The notes under the pieces: generated by a model
What the model saw: only the letters and a program-made list of their open reading frames with translations
The model's database searches: none
Told to the model about the DNA's origin: nothing
Source of the DNA: Bemisia tabaci
Lineage: Eukaryota; Arthropoda; Insecta; Hemiptera; Aleyrodidae
Direction of reading: 5' to 3'
DNA: 64,000 nucleotides
Assembly: GCF_918797505.1 (NCBI RefSeq)
Contig: NC_092793.1
Span: 61,027,749-61,091,748 of the forward strand
In this document: positions 23,586 through 35,380 of the stretch, piece by piece
How positions within the stretch are numbered: position 1 is the first letter of the stretch
Layout: every line of letters starts with the position of its first letter
Made by a program: the position numbers and the translations under genes

Positions 23586-24369
23586 AGGCAAAGAACAAGA
23601 ATAAAAGAAAAGTGACAGAAACGAAACTGTATTTTGAGTACGCATTAAATTTAAGTTAAAAGCACTGAAAAATCTAAATTGGAAAGCAACACTAGAAACA
23701 GGTTGTTTCTTAAAATGGAACATTTGAACACTCTACGGGTTTATTCTCAAAACAATAAACAAACAAAAAGGGGGGGGGGGACGTAATGACAAATCGTATT
23801 GTAATAATCTTTCTGTAAATTAAATCTTTCGTATTATCCATAAAGAGTCATCTGTTTTATTCAACTGTATATTTTTGAAAAGGACCATAATAAATTGCAG
23901 AAGAATTTTATGAAATTTGTCATTTCACCTGTCAAACTTCATTACAAAAACTTGCAGATTTCTAATGATGTAAAAACTAATGACCAAAACTTTCAGAAAA
24001 TGTCGAACGAACTAACGAACAGAAAGCTCTCAAGGTAGATATAAAGAAAGAACCTCTGTCTAATTTCACTCAAGTCATGTTTAGAATACCATGTGTATAA
24101 TGTACCTTGCGTGTGATTAAGATGGATACGAAAACAAAGACCCCCCCCCCCCTCTCATCTTACTTTCTCGTGGCTTACGCAATACTCTAATTTCCCTTTA
24201 CTGTGAATTCCTGCCAAACTTCGCAGCATGGAGCTTGGAAATCATATCTGGAGTTGGAATGGGAATTTGCTCTCGTCTCGAAAATTCACCTTAAATGCAA
24301 TTACTTGGATTATTCGCCGGAAGTAGTTGACTCATCGTAAAATTCTGCATCTTATCGACGAGACGCAGT

Positions 24370-24740
24370 AAGGAGCTGAAGCTGATGACCCCTCGTTCCA
24401 CCCTCGGCAACCACGAGCCGCTGCCCCCACCGCCGCGCGCCGCCCCGCCGCCATGCCCGGGAACCCCTCGGCCCTCGCACCCCTAGCGACGCGACACCCG
24501 CACTCGGGACTCGGCAATGATGTTGATTATTTTTCCAGGAAATAAACTATTTATTCGAGAGCATTTGCATGTACACCGCTCGAGGAGCGAGGACGACAGT
24601 CAGAAAAATTCGGTCGAAGCGTCTCCAAGCCGGACGTCTGTCGCCAGTTTTTCCTTGAAATTATGGAAATTTATCGCGGAGGCACCGCCGAGGTAATCCA
24701 GCCGCGAACTCGCCGAGACCCCCAACTTATTTGCCCCCGG
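24370..24740. other. GC/CpG-rich patch inside the Shaw intron
   Basis: Includes a run of CCGCCGCGCGCCGCCCC-type sequence at about 24428-24455 and many CpGs against an AT-rich surround. No splice-bounded ORF or core promoter motif could be fixed. Candidate regulatory element or alternative promoter. Confidence 0.3.
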
Positions 24741-26072
24741 CTAACCCTACACGCAGAACCGGGACAAACATTTTCAAAAACTCGCTTAGCGCTAGTCTGC
24801 GTTTCTCGTGTTATTTCATCTGGCTGTTTCTCTCGCCATATTTTGTAAGTAACCAGAATTGTTTTCCGACGGAGAACACTTTTTTAATCACGGAAGAAAA
24901 TAGGAGGTGCGATTACATCGGAGTGTTTAGATTTTGATATTTTCCTTCGTGCATTTTATATCGGTTCTCGGGGCCGCTATGCAGCGCACGCAGAGGCGAT
25001 GGATTTTCCCCTCTCTGTACGGATTTCATATATAAATTGAGTTCGTTTATGAGTTACCGAATTATTTGGAAAAGGGTTTAATATTTGCTACTCAATTTTA
25101 GGAAACACCCCATTTATGCGACACAAGAATCACGATGTGAAAAGTCGGCAGTTTCGAAAACGCCTTCAATTGTGTTGTGATACCTCACGCTTTCCGGAGA
25201 GTACGAATAGTTGTATCATTGCGCCTTAGCAATGCGACGGAATTATTATTATTATTAAAGTATATCCTCCACGCTGTCCTTGTTAGTTTTCCTTTAAGTA
25301 CAGAATTTTTCTGCATTTGATGTATTATTTTTTTGAGGAACGTACAATAAACGCAATTAATTTTTGCCCGCCAGTTTTAGTAGACACTAGTAGGGATTAA
25401 CATTTACTCCCTCAGCTTACGTGCAGGATGAAACGCACTTTTTTCTCAATGTGCGAGGGGCAGAATAGCCTGTCAACTGATGATATGTCTCCCTCGTGAC
25501 GGAGAGCAGCACTCATGAGGTGGCCGAAGTTAAGAGCGGACGAGAATTTTTGAGAAATGTCATCGGCGTTGGAGAACGTTGGCTGCCTGCATTTGAGCGG
25601 TTTTATCGAGTTGGTCGTCGTATGTCGTATAGGTCCCCTCGTCGGGCATAAACAGAATGTAGGAGTCGCGGCGCAGCTCTACTCGTGGCTGTCCGTTACC
25701 GTGCCCATCTCCGCGTGACACTGTCACATTGACAGTCGTTAGGAGGAGAGAAGAGGGCTGCGAGTATCGAGTTCCTTAAGATGAGCTCTCTGATGAGCAC
25801 GTGAGTGAAGTGGCTCGCAAAGAGCCGACCTTCGCTTCGGTGCGTTGCCACTTGGCTCATGACCCCGAGTACTTTCATCCCGCCGGTAAACCACGTTCGG
25901 GACTAGTTTACACCGAACACCGATTAAATCAACTAAGGCTAAAATCAAATTAAAAACTCAATTCGCTTACGTATCTAATTGCCAGACTAGTTTCGGGAGC
26001 TTCAATCGTCTCCCATCTTCAGTGGTTGTTGACTGATTCGGAATTCGTGGTCGCATTGCACGCGCAAAATAC

Positions 26073-26516
26073 ATGCAAAATAAATACAACCTTAGAAATA
26101 TTGGAATGAGGAATTTAAAAGATGAGACACCCGTTTTAAAAAAATCGGGAATTTATAAAATAAATTGTTCTGGATGCGAGAAAGTGTACATCGGACAAAC
26201 GAAAAGAGATATCGAAACAAGAGCTAAAGAGCACGCTAGGAACATAAAAAACGAAGAAACAACAAAATCAGCAGTGGCAAAGCATTTTTGGGAGGCAAAA
26301 CACAGCATAGAATTAAAACCTGAATTACTCAAATCAGTCACCAAAGTCAGTCAACTAAACACAGCTGAGAAGTTATATATTTTTAAACACCGCGCGAACG
26401 TTTTAAATGAGGATTTGGACGGACTAGACAACATCCTGTTCCGAGCATTGGAGTCCAAAGTTCAGCCACATGCGTGCAATGCGACCACGAATTCCGAATC
26501 AGTCAACAACCACTGA
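26073..26516 (+). CDS. GIY-YIG endonuclease domain protein of a truncated Penelope-like element
   Basis: 147-residue ORF with an ATG start; it opens shortly after the left inverted arm and its last codons run into the right arm. Residues 26-55 read SGIYKINCSGCEKVYIGQTK and on to TRAKEH, giving GIY, a C--C pair, YIG, a catalytic-type Arg (RDIETR) and the EH pair. Further on is KHFWEAKH, and a lysine-rich IFKHRAN helix. This is the C-terminal endonuclease domain of Penelope-like retroelements, which nicks target DNA for reverse transcription. A complete element also has an RT domain of several hundred residues in front, absent here. The frame is intact, so the truncation is recent or the ORF has been kept. 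Expression is unproven. Confidence 0.8.
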   Translation: MQNKYNLRNIGMRNLKDETPVLKKSGIYKINCSGCEKVYIGQTKRDIETRAKEHARNIKNEETTKSAVAKHFWEAKHSIELKPELLKSVTKVSQLNTAEKLYIFKHRANVLNEDLDGLDNILFRALESKVQPHACNATTNSESVNNH

Positions 26517-26717
26517 AGATGGGAGACGATTGAAGCTCCCGAAACTAGTCTGGCAATTAGATACGTAAGCGAATTGAGTTTTTAATTTGATTTTAGCCTT
26601 AGTTGATTTAATCGGTTCGCTGTTTTTTAGTTTCGTTCATTGTTTTAACCGATTAAATATGTAAGTGTTGCCGCTTGGCTCATAACCCCGAGTACTTTCA
26701 TACCGCCGGTGTACCAC

Positions 26718-26960
26718 ACACTGGAAAAAAACACGTTGGATCTAGAGTCCAGACTCTTGAAAACATCGACAAGAAAAAAAGCTCTTGATTCGATCAGATT
26801 TAAGCTTACATCAAGAACCGAGCCTCTTAATTTGAGCGAATTTCCTTTTGATTTAAGTAAGCTTAAATCAAAGATCTAAGGATCTGATTGAATCAAGAGT
26901 CCTTTTTCTTGTCAATGTTTTCAAGAGTCTGGACTCTAGATCCAACGTGTTTTTTCTTTC
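26718..26960. mobile_element. MITE family A copy, inserted in the Penelope-like terminal repeat
   Basis: Left CACTGGAAAAAAACACGTTG, right TAGATCCAACGTGTTTTTTC. Splits the repeat that is continuous at 25846-25917, so it is younger than that copy. The right CCAGTG end is degraded. Confidence 0.85.
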
Positions 26961-28513
26961 ATCGCAGTTCGGGATTAGTTTACACCGAACTTTGATTACA
27001 TATTTAAGTATTGCCGCTTCCTATCATAACACTCACAGAACGATACATGATCGGGGAAAAACATTCTGAAAAATAGATTCATCACTATAATAAGGAAAAC
27101 CGTTCCCTTGACAGTTTTGCGGTATGTTGCGGAAAACACTTGTTGCGTCAAGGAAACAACTTATACTGCGTCTCTTCAAATTCATCCATCGATTAATTTG
27201 ATCTTATTTTGCTAGTGTTGAGAAGCTAACTGCTTCAGTTCAGCATTTAAAGCCCTCCCAGTACCTAGCAGCTAAGGATCTTTTTTAAATCTGGGAAAGT
27301 TATTTTTCTCCTTTTTTTCTTTACCATGTCTGTTGCACGCAAGAGGCTCAGCCCCGCGTTTCCAGCGTCCGCGCGCGGTTTTTCTTAGTCATCTCCGACC
27401 AGGTCTGCACAGGCAGAAGAGTAAGAAAGAACCACCCGAAGTAAGGAAACGATTAACTATCTTTTTCTATTGTATGATCTCATTTGTTTTCATGCAATTG
27501 TTTCCTTTTTCTTCCTTTATTTTGCCAAAACAAATGCCTTGAATCAATTAAAATCTCCCGCACTGAGAGTTTATAATTGTTTCCAAGATTGTTTGTTTAC
27601 TTAGGTTAGGTCTCTCCTCGGGTAAAGCGTACGAACAGCCACCAAGAAAAACTGGCCGCATACGCGGTAGAAAAAGCGTGTCTCAAACTACATAGATAGC
27701 GCGCTAAGGACTGGACATCGGACTTTTTTTATGTGTCCAACATGATTTTCGAGCGAATTTACGCTTGAAAATTGGCTGTATCTCTTACTTGCGAAAGACC
27801 CACTGCATGTCCTGAAAATTGTCCATTTTTCTATAAGTCATATTCCTCTAAACTACGCTAGAGTTCATGTATCTAACGAATGATTCTTATGTTATCGCTA
27901 GTATGTTCGCGGGAACACAGTTGAAATTGTCGATGGGGTCATGCCCTCTTCCTCGCATCACCTTGATTGATTCGGTTGATCGAGAAACCAGTTGAAACAC
28001 CGATCGGCGATTCGGTATCCAGGCGCACCCGTGGAGAGTCCCCTTTGACGGCGAGTGTGACAAATCGTCCGCCGGCTCACCCCCGAATTTCCCCGGTCTC
28101 GTCCGAGAGTGGCAACAGGGTGACGTTGAGAATTAATGAAAACCTCCATGACTTGGACGGGCGAATTTATCAGCGCGTCGCGTTGTTTGTGGCCAGTGAA
28201 GAGCCGTAGCTACAGGTTGAGAGTTTCTCAAGTACCGTTGAGCTGTGCTCCCCCCCCCCCTCCCCCTCCCTTAATGCTCTCTCCCTTTTCCTCGTAGCGG
28301 AAGATCGATCGTCGGAGGGGTAGCGTCCATTGAGCCCGTTGAGCCAGTTGACGAAAAGCGGGCAAGGGGCAAGAGCCCCGAGGAACACCACCCCCCCCCC
28401 CCACATCCGCCCGTTCAAAGCCCCTCTTCCCGAAATTGACACTTCGCCACTGCATTTCGTAAATGAGATCGTGATACAAATCGAAGAGCGTGTCGCAGGC
28501 ATCAAGCAATATA

Positions 28514-28746
28514 TGAGGACTTATCTGTAACAATAGCGGATGTGAAAAATTACCTTCCCGAAACACGTTCAAAAAACTGTTTTGGCATCGAGAAAATTTT
28601 GAGAAAATACTTGAGATGTGATCTTCGGGATCTGTACATTATCGCAGAGCCAAACATATTAAATTTTTGTGTGAACAAAACAGTTTTTTAAGCGTGTTTC
28701 GAAAAGGTATTTTTCACATCCGCTATTGTTACAGGTAAATCCTCAT
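28514..28746. mobile_element. Fold-back MITE with TGAGGA ends
   Basis: Arms GTAACAATAGCGGATGTGAA and TTCACATCCGCTATTGTTAC are perfect complements at the core, extending about 65 bp per side; the ends read TGAGGACTTA and TAAATCCTCA. It lies 35 bp from the family A copy that follows. Confidence 0.8.
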
Positions 28747-28780
28747 GCACAGAAACAAATGCAAGAAAACAATATTTCTC

Positions 28781-29009
28781 ACTGGGAAAAAAAACACATT
28801 GGATCTAGAGTCTAAACTCTTGAAAACATTGCCAAGAAAAAATACTCTTGATTCAATCGGATTTTTGCTTGAATCAAGTTGAAATCCGCTTAAATTATGA
28901 GGCTTGGTTCTGTATTTAAGCTAGATTCTGATTGAATCAAGAGTAATTTTTCTTGTCGATGTTTTTAAGAGTCTGGACTCAAGAGATTCAATGTGTTTTT
29001 TTTCCAGTG
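28781..29009. mobile_element. MITE family A copy
   Basis: 229 bp, ends CACTGGGAAAAAAAAC and TTTTTTTTCCAGTGC. The arm pairing around TCTAGAGTCTAAACTC is slightly diverged. Confidence 0.88.
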
Positions 29010-29198
29010 CTTGAATGGATACATTTGGAAGAGGGTGCTGTCCCCTAGAATTTTTAGGAACACAACGAAAACGTACTTACTTTACTCTGTGATGAGTAAT
29101 CCATCTTAAGTCCCCTTGAAGTAAGAGGTGGTACCCAGAGCAGTGTTAGTCTGAAACACTCGTAGAGCTTCATTTGAACAACACCATTTTGTATAGAA

Positions 29199-29334
29199 GG
29201 TAATAAATAGAACCAAGGTGTTGTGGATATAATTCCTTTATTCACTCGATAATTCGGCTGATGCTCTGATGTTGGAGCAAGCTGAAAATGAATTATAGAA
29301 TTATATCCATAACACCTTGGTTCTATTTATTACC
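29199..29334. mobile_element. Short fold-back element, 136 bp
   Basis: GGTAATAAATAGAACCAAGG and CCTTGGTTCTATTTATTACC are exact complements and the pairing runs to about 37 bp (one mismatch). The loop holds GCTGATGCTCTGATG. Confidence 0.8.
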
Positions 29335-30057
29335 CTCAAGTTTGAAACACTCAACAATTCTGAGACTTTTGATGTTTTCCATAGAAAACTAATGACCTCA
29401 CACTTTCTCCGAACTACGTCACCAAGTCGGTAGGGAACCTCCCCTCTCCACCTTCTACCCAAGAAGACTGAGAGGAAACCCGATTCAGAAATTCAAAAAC
29501 CATTTCATAATAAGAGGGTGCCTCGAGGCAGCGTTTTTATTTACGCAAGAGTAGCGAATTTGCTTTCAATTATCCTATCAAATCCGGATTATTTTCAATT
29601 TCCTCTGCTTGAATGGTTTTAATGGGGCTTATGTCAGGCTCTCATCCCTCGTGGTTTAAGCATCAAAGGGTTTAATTTTGATATCCCGTAAACAAGAAGA
29701 GTATGTAAGAAATTTAATTCGTCTTCTTGAATTGCTATCAATTTAGTAAGTGCCCTATTCAAAGTGAGCTCCAGGTGAGCTAAAATGTATTCGTACAAAA
29801 CGTGTATAAGAGCCATGTGTGTTACCAACAACGGAGAATTTGCAGGTGTCTAAAATTTTGTGAATTTCATGGTAAAGAAGGAACTGCTGAGCGAATTGGG
29901 CATGAGAATATCCTTAGTTTCTATGGTGAACAATTATTATCGGAGTTATGACCATGTTACCTAATCTGAATACATACGTGTGAATAGGAAATGCCGCCTG
30001 ATGACGTCACAAGAAGGGAGATTTTTTCACTCTCAAATCTTTTTTCCTACAATTTCT

Positions 30058-30270
30058 TACACTGAAAAAAAGTAGCTTGGATCAAGCATGATGATTCTTG
30101 AATTTGCCGCCAAGAATTTTTTTTATCTTGTATCAAGCTAACTTTTTCTTGATACAAGAAAAATAATGTTCGGTTTAAGCAAAAAAGTAGCGTATATTAA
30201 CCAGAAAAATTCTTGATTTAAGAAGAAATACTTCTTGGCGGCAAATTCAAGATTCTTTTTTTCTCACTGC
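30058..30270. mobile_element. MITE with TTGAATTTGCCGCCAAG inverted repeat
   Basis: TTCTTGAATTTGCCGCCAAG near the left matches its complement CTTGGCGGCAAATTCAAGA near the right. Built like family A (ACACTGAAAAAAA start) but otherwise different. Confidence 0.65.
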
Positions 30271-30885
30271 ACGCCAGAAAAGAAAAATATGAAAACAGCT
30301 CGCGAAGCACTTTCAGATGCAGCAATAACATATCTTCGAGCAAATTTTCCATTATTTTATCCAAAGCCGCAACGGAACCTCTCAACTTGAATAGATGTAA
30401 TTTTTTAAAAAATGCCGATAGTAATATCAATTGATAAGTATGCTTTGGGTGGATAGTATACGTTGCTCTCAAAAATATTTTTTTTTATATCTTTTTTTAT
30501 TTTTTTTTATCTTTTTTAATCAATATAATATATTTAAACATTAAGTTAGTTAACTTTAGGTCTAACCGCAACTGCTGGCACCTAATTAGTTGGGATTTAA
30601 ATAAATTCTTTTAGTAGATTGCTCTAATTTTTAAATCTTAAATGTTAAGTTAAGAGGCAAACAGAAGAAAATGAGTGAAGGATCAGCGTGTGACTGCCGC
30701 ATGATAATGCAGTTGTATCTTAAGTTAAAGAGAACCCCATTACGTTTCCTAATCGGACCAACTGCGGGAACAAATGATAGCTAATGGGCTATTTTCGACT
30801 GCATCTTCGCTTATCTGGAGATTAGGCTTCAAGAATGTATTTCAAAAGTGTTCCCCAAGAGGGAAGGGGATCTCCGCCTCCATTT

Positions 30886-31050
30886 CAGTGACGTGGCGTG
30901 AATTGCGATCTATCGATTGTTATGCCATTTAAACCTATGGAAAAGGATCGATAAATAGGGTGTTCGTAGCGAACACCTTAATAATCGATTCTTTACCATA
31001 GATTTAAATGGCATAACAATCGATTCATCGCAATTCACGCCACGCCACTG
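30886..31050. mobile_element. MITE family B, best-preserved copy
   Basis: 165 bp. Ends CAGTGACGTGGCGTGAATTG and CAATTCACGCCACGCCACTG. Almost complete palindrome with a central GTGTTCGTAGCGAACACC hairpin. Confidence 0.9.
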
Positions 31051-31427
31051 CTCCATTTTGTATCTTCGTCGGGGTATCCAATAGACCTCCTCGTTTCGCT
31101 GCATCCCCCTCTGAAGCGGACCCCTGCCCCCCGCGCTCCAGTTCCTATTCATTACGCTTTATCTCTTTGAAATGGCTCCTCATCGCCGCAATTTCACATC
31201 ATCATTGATGACGGAGGCAACGCGTATATCGGAATTAAGGAGATTCAGTCCTCTTCCCTTATTTCTGCGAGAGGGACAAAATAATTATTCCCGAATCGTA
31301 TAGTCCAATAGGAAGATGGCACTGATGATGAATAAAGGATGGAGGACAAGAAAGAGAAACCTCAACTTCTGCATCTCTTTCCTCTGTGTATTTATTTACA
31401 TTATCCTCCCGTTTATGAGCCAACGCC

Positions 31428-31664
31428 GCACCGTGGATCGAGTCGATGGGAGAGGTTGGACATTAATTTTTTGGCTAAAACCGCAAATTTAGACGTTTAT
31501 TTCGTGAGATTTTATCGTTTGAAGGGTGAAGCCTCAAAAAAATTTTACGTGGTAATCAATGATACCGCTTTTAAGACCTCTACGTTTTGTAAAAATTGAG
31601 TTTTGAGCTTTTAAAGTTTCAAAATTTTGTCCGACTTCTTCCATTGACTCGTTCCATTGTGCGC
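31428..31664. mobile_element. MITE family E copy
   Basis: Ends GCACCGTGGATCGAGTCGAT and GACTCGTTCCATTGTGCG; internal TGTCCGACTTCTTCCATTG. Confidence 0.85.
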
Positions 31665-32124
31665 GCGGTCCATCCTTACAACCTGTGGTAGCATGAAGAT
31701 GGAGCCCCTGTGAAAAGCGGACCGAATAATGATTAAGAGAGCCCAGCACCTTTTTAATGAAGTCAATAGATGTACACAAACGGCACAACAACAAAATGTG
31801 TGTCTCTAAATTTTTAAATAGAATAACGTACATACATATGCAAATTAATCCGGTTTTGTGACGTTTTTACAATTTTCTTATTTGCACATCAAGAGTCGGC
31901 GTAACCGAGTGCTTTCGAGAGTGGAAGGCAAATAATTTCATAATCTCTATCGAATATCAGAGAACAAAATAGCATTGTGTCACATGGAAGGACTCAACCA
32001 CAAACGAACTTATTTTTCTGGAGGCGGATCCCGCATGTTTGGGCGAGGTGCCGAACTCCTATACGCTCAATGACGACATTATTCTGGAAAACTCGGAAAG
32101 GGTCAGCGCTACAGGTGTCAAAGG

Positions 32125-32353
32125 CACACTGGAAAAAAAGTTTCTTCTATCCAGAGTCCAGAGTCTTGAAAAAGTTAACAAGAAAAAAACTCCTCATGCT
32201 CTCGGATTTTTATTTGAATCGAGAGCCGAGCCTTTTAATTTAAGCGGATTTTCTTTTGATTCGAGCGAAAATCTGATTGAATCAAGAGTCTTTTTTTGTC
32301 AAATTTTTAAAGAGTCTAGACTCTGGATCCAAGAGACTTCTTCCTCTTGTGTA
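32125..32353. mobile_element. MITE family A, diverged copy
   Basis: Starts CACACTGGAAAAAAAG. Arms around CCAGAGTCCAGAGTCTTG and AAGAGTCTAGACTCTGG pair. The end reads TTCCTCTTGTGTATG, with CCAGTG lost. Confidence 0.8.
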
Positions 32354-33326
32354 TGTTGAGATCAGAAGAGTTAACCGGGATCAGGAGGCTTGAAGAAAGC
32401 AGTTGACCCACTCTTGATATTTTTTGCCATTGCTATTCACCTGCCTACACCTACATCCAAAGGCCCCAAGAGGCTGCAGAAAAGGATGTTTGAAACGTCG
32501 AGTACGAGACTTGCGAGGCAACACCACATCCAGGTTTTAATAAAAAGATGATGGAACGGCCGAGCAGCTAAGGAGAATATCCAACAAGCGGCGAAGACAA
32601 AATGCAATATTCCCGAGAAAATACACCGACCGCTGCGTTGACTGGACCGCAGCGCTAACCAACCCCGATAAAAATGAGGGTTGACCTTTCCGATGACCCA
32701 TTCATAGTCGTGACACTGATCTTCCCGAGGCCCATTCAGGTGCTTAATGTATCCTTCATAATAATCTTCGTCGCTCCCCTCACTTATCAGCAACTTGCGT
32801 CCCTTCAAAAAATCGTTTTATACCCCGTCGGTGCTTTTTCCTCCTCCGTTGGGAGCGAGACGGATCCTTCGACCCCTCGCATACGTATCCCCCTATTTTT
32901 CCTCTCCATACGACTTTATTCATGCGTAATTGTCTTCTTGGACAACTCCGACGAGATCAGTATTTTAAGCGGAGCACAAGCGGTGAATGAATTGTAGCAA
33001 TAAATGGAGCAATCCTCACCTATTCAGAATTTTGTGTGACACTGAATTCTGAACTTCCCACCCAAATGGACTAGGCTCCTCTTTAAAGCAAGCCTTTTTC
33101 TCAGACTCATCTCACATCTTGATTAACAAGATTTTCGAATCCACTTTATCTGCTGGCATAGTTCTCTGGGTGGAGAAAATTGTTGATGGCCGAGGAAGGT
33201 AGATCATCGATTATCCGCGCCTTCGGTTGATCCACCACTTAAACGTGGCGATATTAGGCACGACACGGCGGAAACTGGTTTTCAGGGCAATAATTGGAAA
33301 CGTATGATTTTTGGTCATATTTATTT

Positions 33327-33346
33327 AATAAAATGATAATATTTTA

Positions 33347-33401
<55 letters not shown>
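33327..33401 (+). repeat. Poly-A tail (54 nt) with upstream AATAAA: probable retroposon end
   Basis: AATAAA at 33327-33332, then 54 A residues from 33348. The spacing fits a polyadenylated transcript inserted on the plus strand. The body upstream (about 33170-33345) has no recognisable ORF, and no convincing target-site duplication was found. Confidence 0.6.
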
Positions 33402-33404
<3 letters not shown>

Positions 33405-34206
33405 AAAATTGGCCAATATTGTGCTTTCTGGTCACAGAGTCTGAAATGGCATTCTGTACATTTTTCTCTCTCTTTTTTTTAATCTATCATTTTTCTTATC
33501 CAGCGCGGACCTCCTCCACATAAAACCGGATAATTGATTATCTATTGTATATGTATTATGACATAGCACGAATATATTTTGGAAACGCATGTGTGACAGC
33601 ATGCGCCGTTGTGTCACACAGGAAGGGTCATTTGAAGGAGCAGCTTCATCTGGCTGAATGGACGGAAGTGAATGAGCAGTGATATATATCCAGAGCAAAT
33701 TCATTTGGTGACAGGGTGAGTTCTAACGCCGCGAGGGTAATTAGTGTTTTGGGGGTAGTTATCGGCGAGTGCTTTTGTCATAATGCCCTGATTTCGAGCT
33801 CTGTATTTCCTTCGCATTCCACAGCTGCATCAAGCAGTAAATCGAAATCGCCATCCAACTGCATTTTGTAATTAAGGCATGACGCATTGGTCAATTATTG
33901 TCCTATCAATTACAGCCAACGAAACTGTTCCTGTCAGTGCTTCAGAGTGTAAGAAATCAGAAAAGCTTTGATCCGGAAAAGCATGTAATCGGTCATAACT
34001 CCTTATTTCACAGAATTACTCATTTTCAAACACAAATACAGGCATGAAAAAAAATATGACACAAAGTGTTATCTTGAAGCACGATGCGGCAGTACGAGTT
34101 TAAATTTTCTGACGAGTCTTAAGCACAAACCCTTCAGATTCTTGCGTTAAAGTTTCTCCTGAGTCATCCAAGTCAAGAAGGAAAAAATTCAAATCAAATC
34201 AATAAA

Positions 34207-34415
34207 CGCCATCCGCCACGGTAGTGAAAGAGTGACACCCTTGGTTTTTTCCTCCTGCATGGTTTCGACCGAGTTTCACAGTAACACCCTTGGTTTTTTC
34301 CTCCTGCATGGTTTCGACTGAGTTTCACAGTGAGTGACCAGTGGAAATTAGCGTCGCCCTGACAAGTGAAAGCAAGGTAGAAGAAACCAAGGGTGTCACT
34401 ACCGCGGTGGATGAT
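34207..34415. mobile_element. MITE family C copy with an internal 49 bp tandem duplication
   Basis: The left end has ACACCCTTGGTTTTTTCCTC, the right GGTGTCACTACCGCGGTGG. The block starting ACACCCTTGG at 34235 recurs at 34284 with one or two changes (unit 49 bp). The copy at 6613 lacks the duplication. Confidence 0.7.
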
Positions 34416-34561
34416 GTCATTAAATGAATTTTTCAAAGGGCGATATCTCGGTTAATACCAAGCGTAGAGAGTTGCTGTTTGGACTGATCTTATTACTTTT
34501 GCGAATCTACAAGAATTAAAAATCAAAGCACGATACTGTGACCAGCGTAACTGATTAATTT

Positions 34562-34730
34562 GGGGCCGTCCATAAAAGTACGTAGTGCACTTTTTCGGCA
34601 TTTTTAAACCTCCCTTCCCTCGTAACGATCTTGTGACGTAAGTCCCTATCAAACACGTAAAAAAAAATGGCGTAACGCTCTCCTTGAACCGCCCTCCCTC
34701 AAGAGCGTTACGTGATTTATGGACGGGCCC
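34562..34730. mobile_element. MITE family P copy (GGGCCGTCC ends)
   Basis: GGGGCCGTCCATAAAAGTAC at the left, GTTACGTGATTTATGGACGG and GCCC at the right. Related copies at 48435 and 59883. Confidence 0.8.
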
Positions 34731-35380
34731 TTTGTCCCGTTCTGAGCCGTCCTATTTCGCACATCATAGTGTTAACTGTACAAAGAAGATTTTTAAGCAT
34801 CAGCTGCATTGAAGCAGTTAAAAACGGAAGTAGGGCGTCTACTGTACGGAAAAAGTACGGGTACACTGAAAAAGCACGGATTTTCGTAGGTTGGTACCGG
34901 AGTACGGAAAAGGCACGGATTTTCCTTTAAGGTGTGGAAATTCCAGATTTCCTTGATAAATTCTAAAAAGTACCCTGAGGGGTACACGATTTGTATCAAG
35001 TTCCCGGTTGTATTCCTTTTGATCGCGGCCTATTCCTTGGCATTTCGTCATTCCACTTTCCCAATCCGAATACAGGATAAACATACGTGTGAGGTAAGGA
35101 AAAAGCAAGGATTTTTGCGAGTCGCCAAATGAAGGAATTTTCGGGAATGCAAGGAAAAAGTACTGAAAAAGCAAGGAATTGGAATGACAGGGTACCAGTA
35201 GACACACTGGCAAAGTAAAAATCAAAAAAAAAAAGAAGTAAAAATGGAGAAAGTAAAAATTACATTGTCCCTCGGGTTGGAGTGCTGCACTTTGTAAGAC
35301 CGTAGGACCCATTCATCACAACTCGGGGAACTCTTCTACGTGGCCCTTCGCCGTTGCAGATCCATCCAAACCCACATCCC

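Larger units (their letters stand above)
25846..26993 (+). mobile_element. Penelope-like element remnant with inverted terminal repeats and a nested MITE
   Basis: A GIY-YIG ORF is enclosed by inverted arms 25918-26064 and 26471-26618 (about 147 bp, nearly identical). Outside these lie direct repeats: a 70 bp block containing CTTGGCTCATGACCCCGAGT at 25846-25917 recurs at 26669-26716 and, beyond the inserted family A MITE, at 26965-26993. Penelope-like elements carry terminal repeats that may be direct or inverted and often a partial inverted copy at the 5' side; this arrangement fits. The reverse transcriptase is missing. Each arm has CTGAAGA, a 5 bp stem and GAAA (26513-26544 on plus), a hammerhead-like signature. 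Confidence 0.75.

Noticed and set aside
26513..26544. Calling a functional hammerhead ribozyme as an ncRNA feature.
   Set aside because: Only the core and stem II are visible; stems I and III and the cleavage site could not be assigned by eye, so it is kept as a hypothesis.
27330..27440. Short frame MSVARKRLSPAFPASARGFS on plus.
   Set aside because: Stops after 20 codons; neither a donor nor a retrocopy signature was found.
32437..32808. 123-codon minus frame.
   Set aside because: It overlaps a Penelope-like repeat motif; no domain identified.
33330..33482. Lysine-rich reading frame.
   Set aside because: It is a translation of the 54 nt poly-A run.
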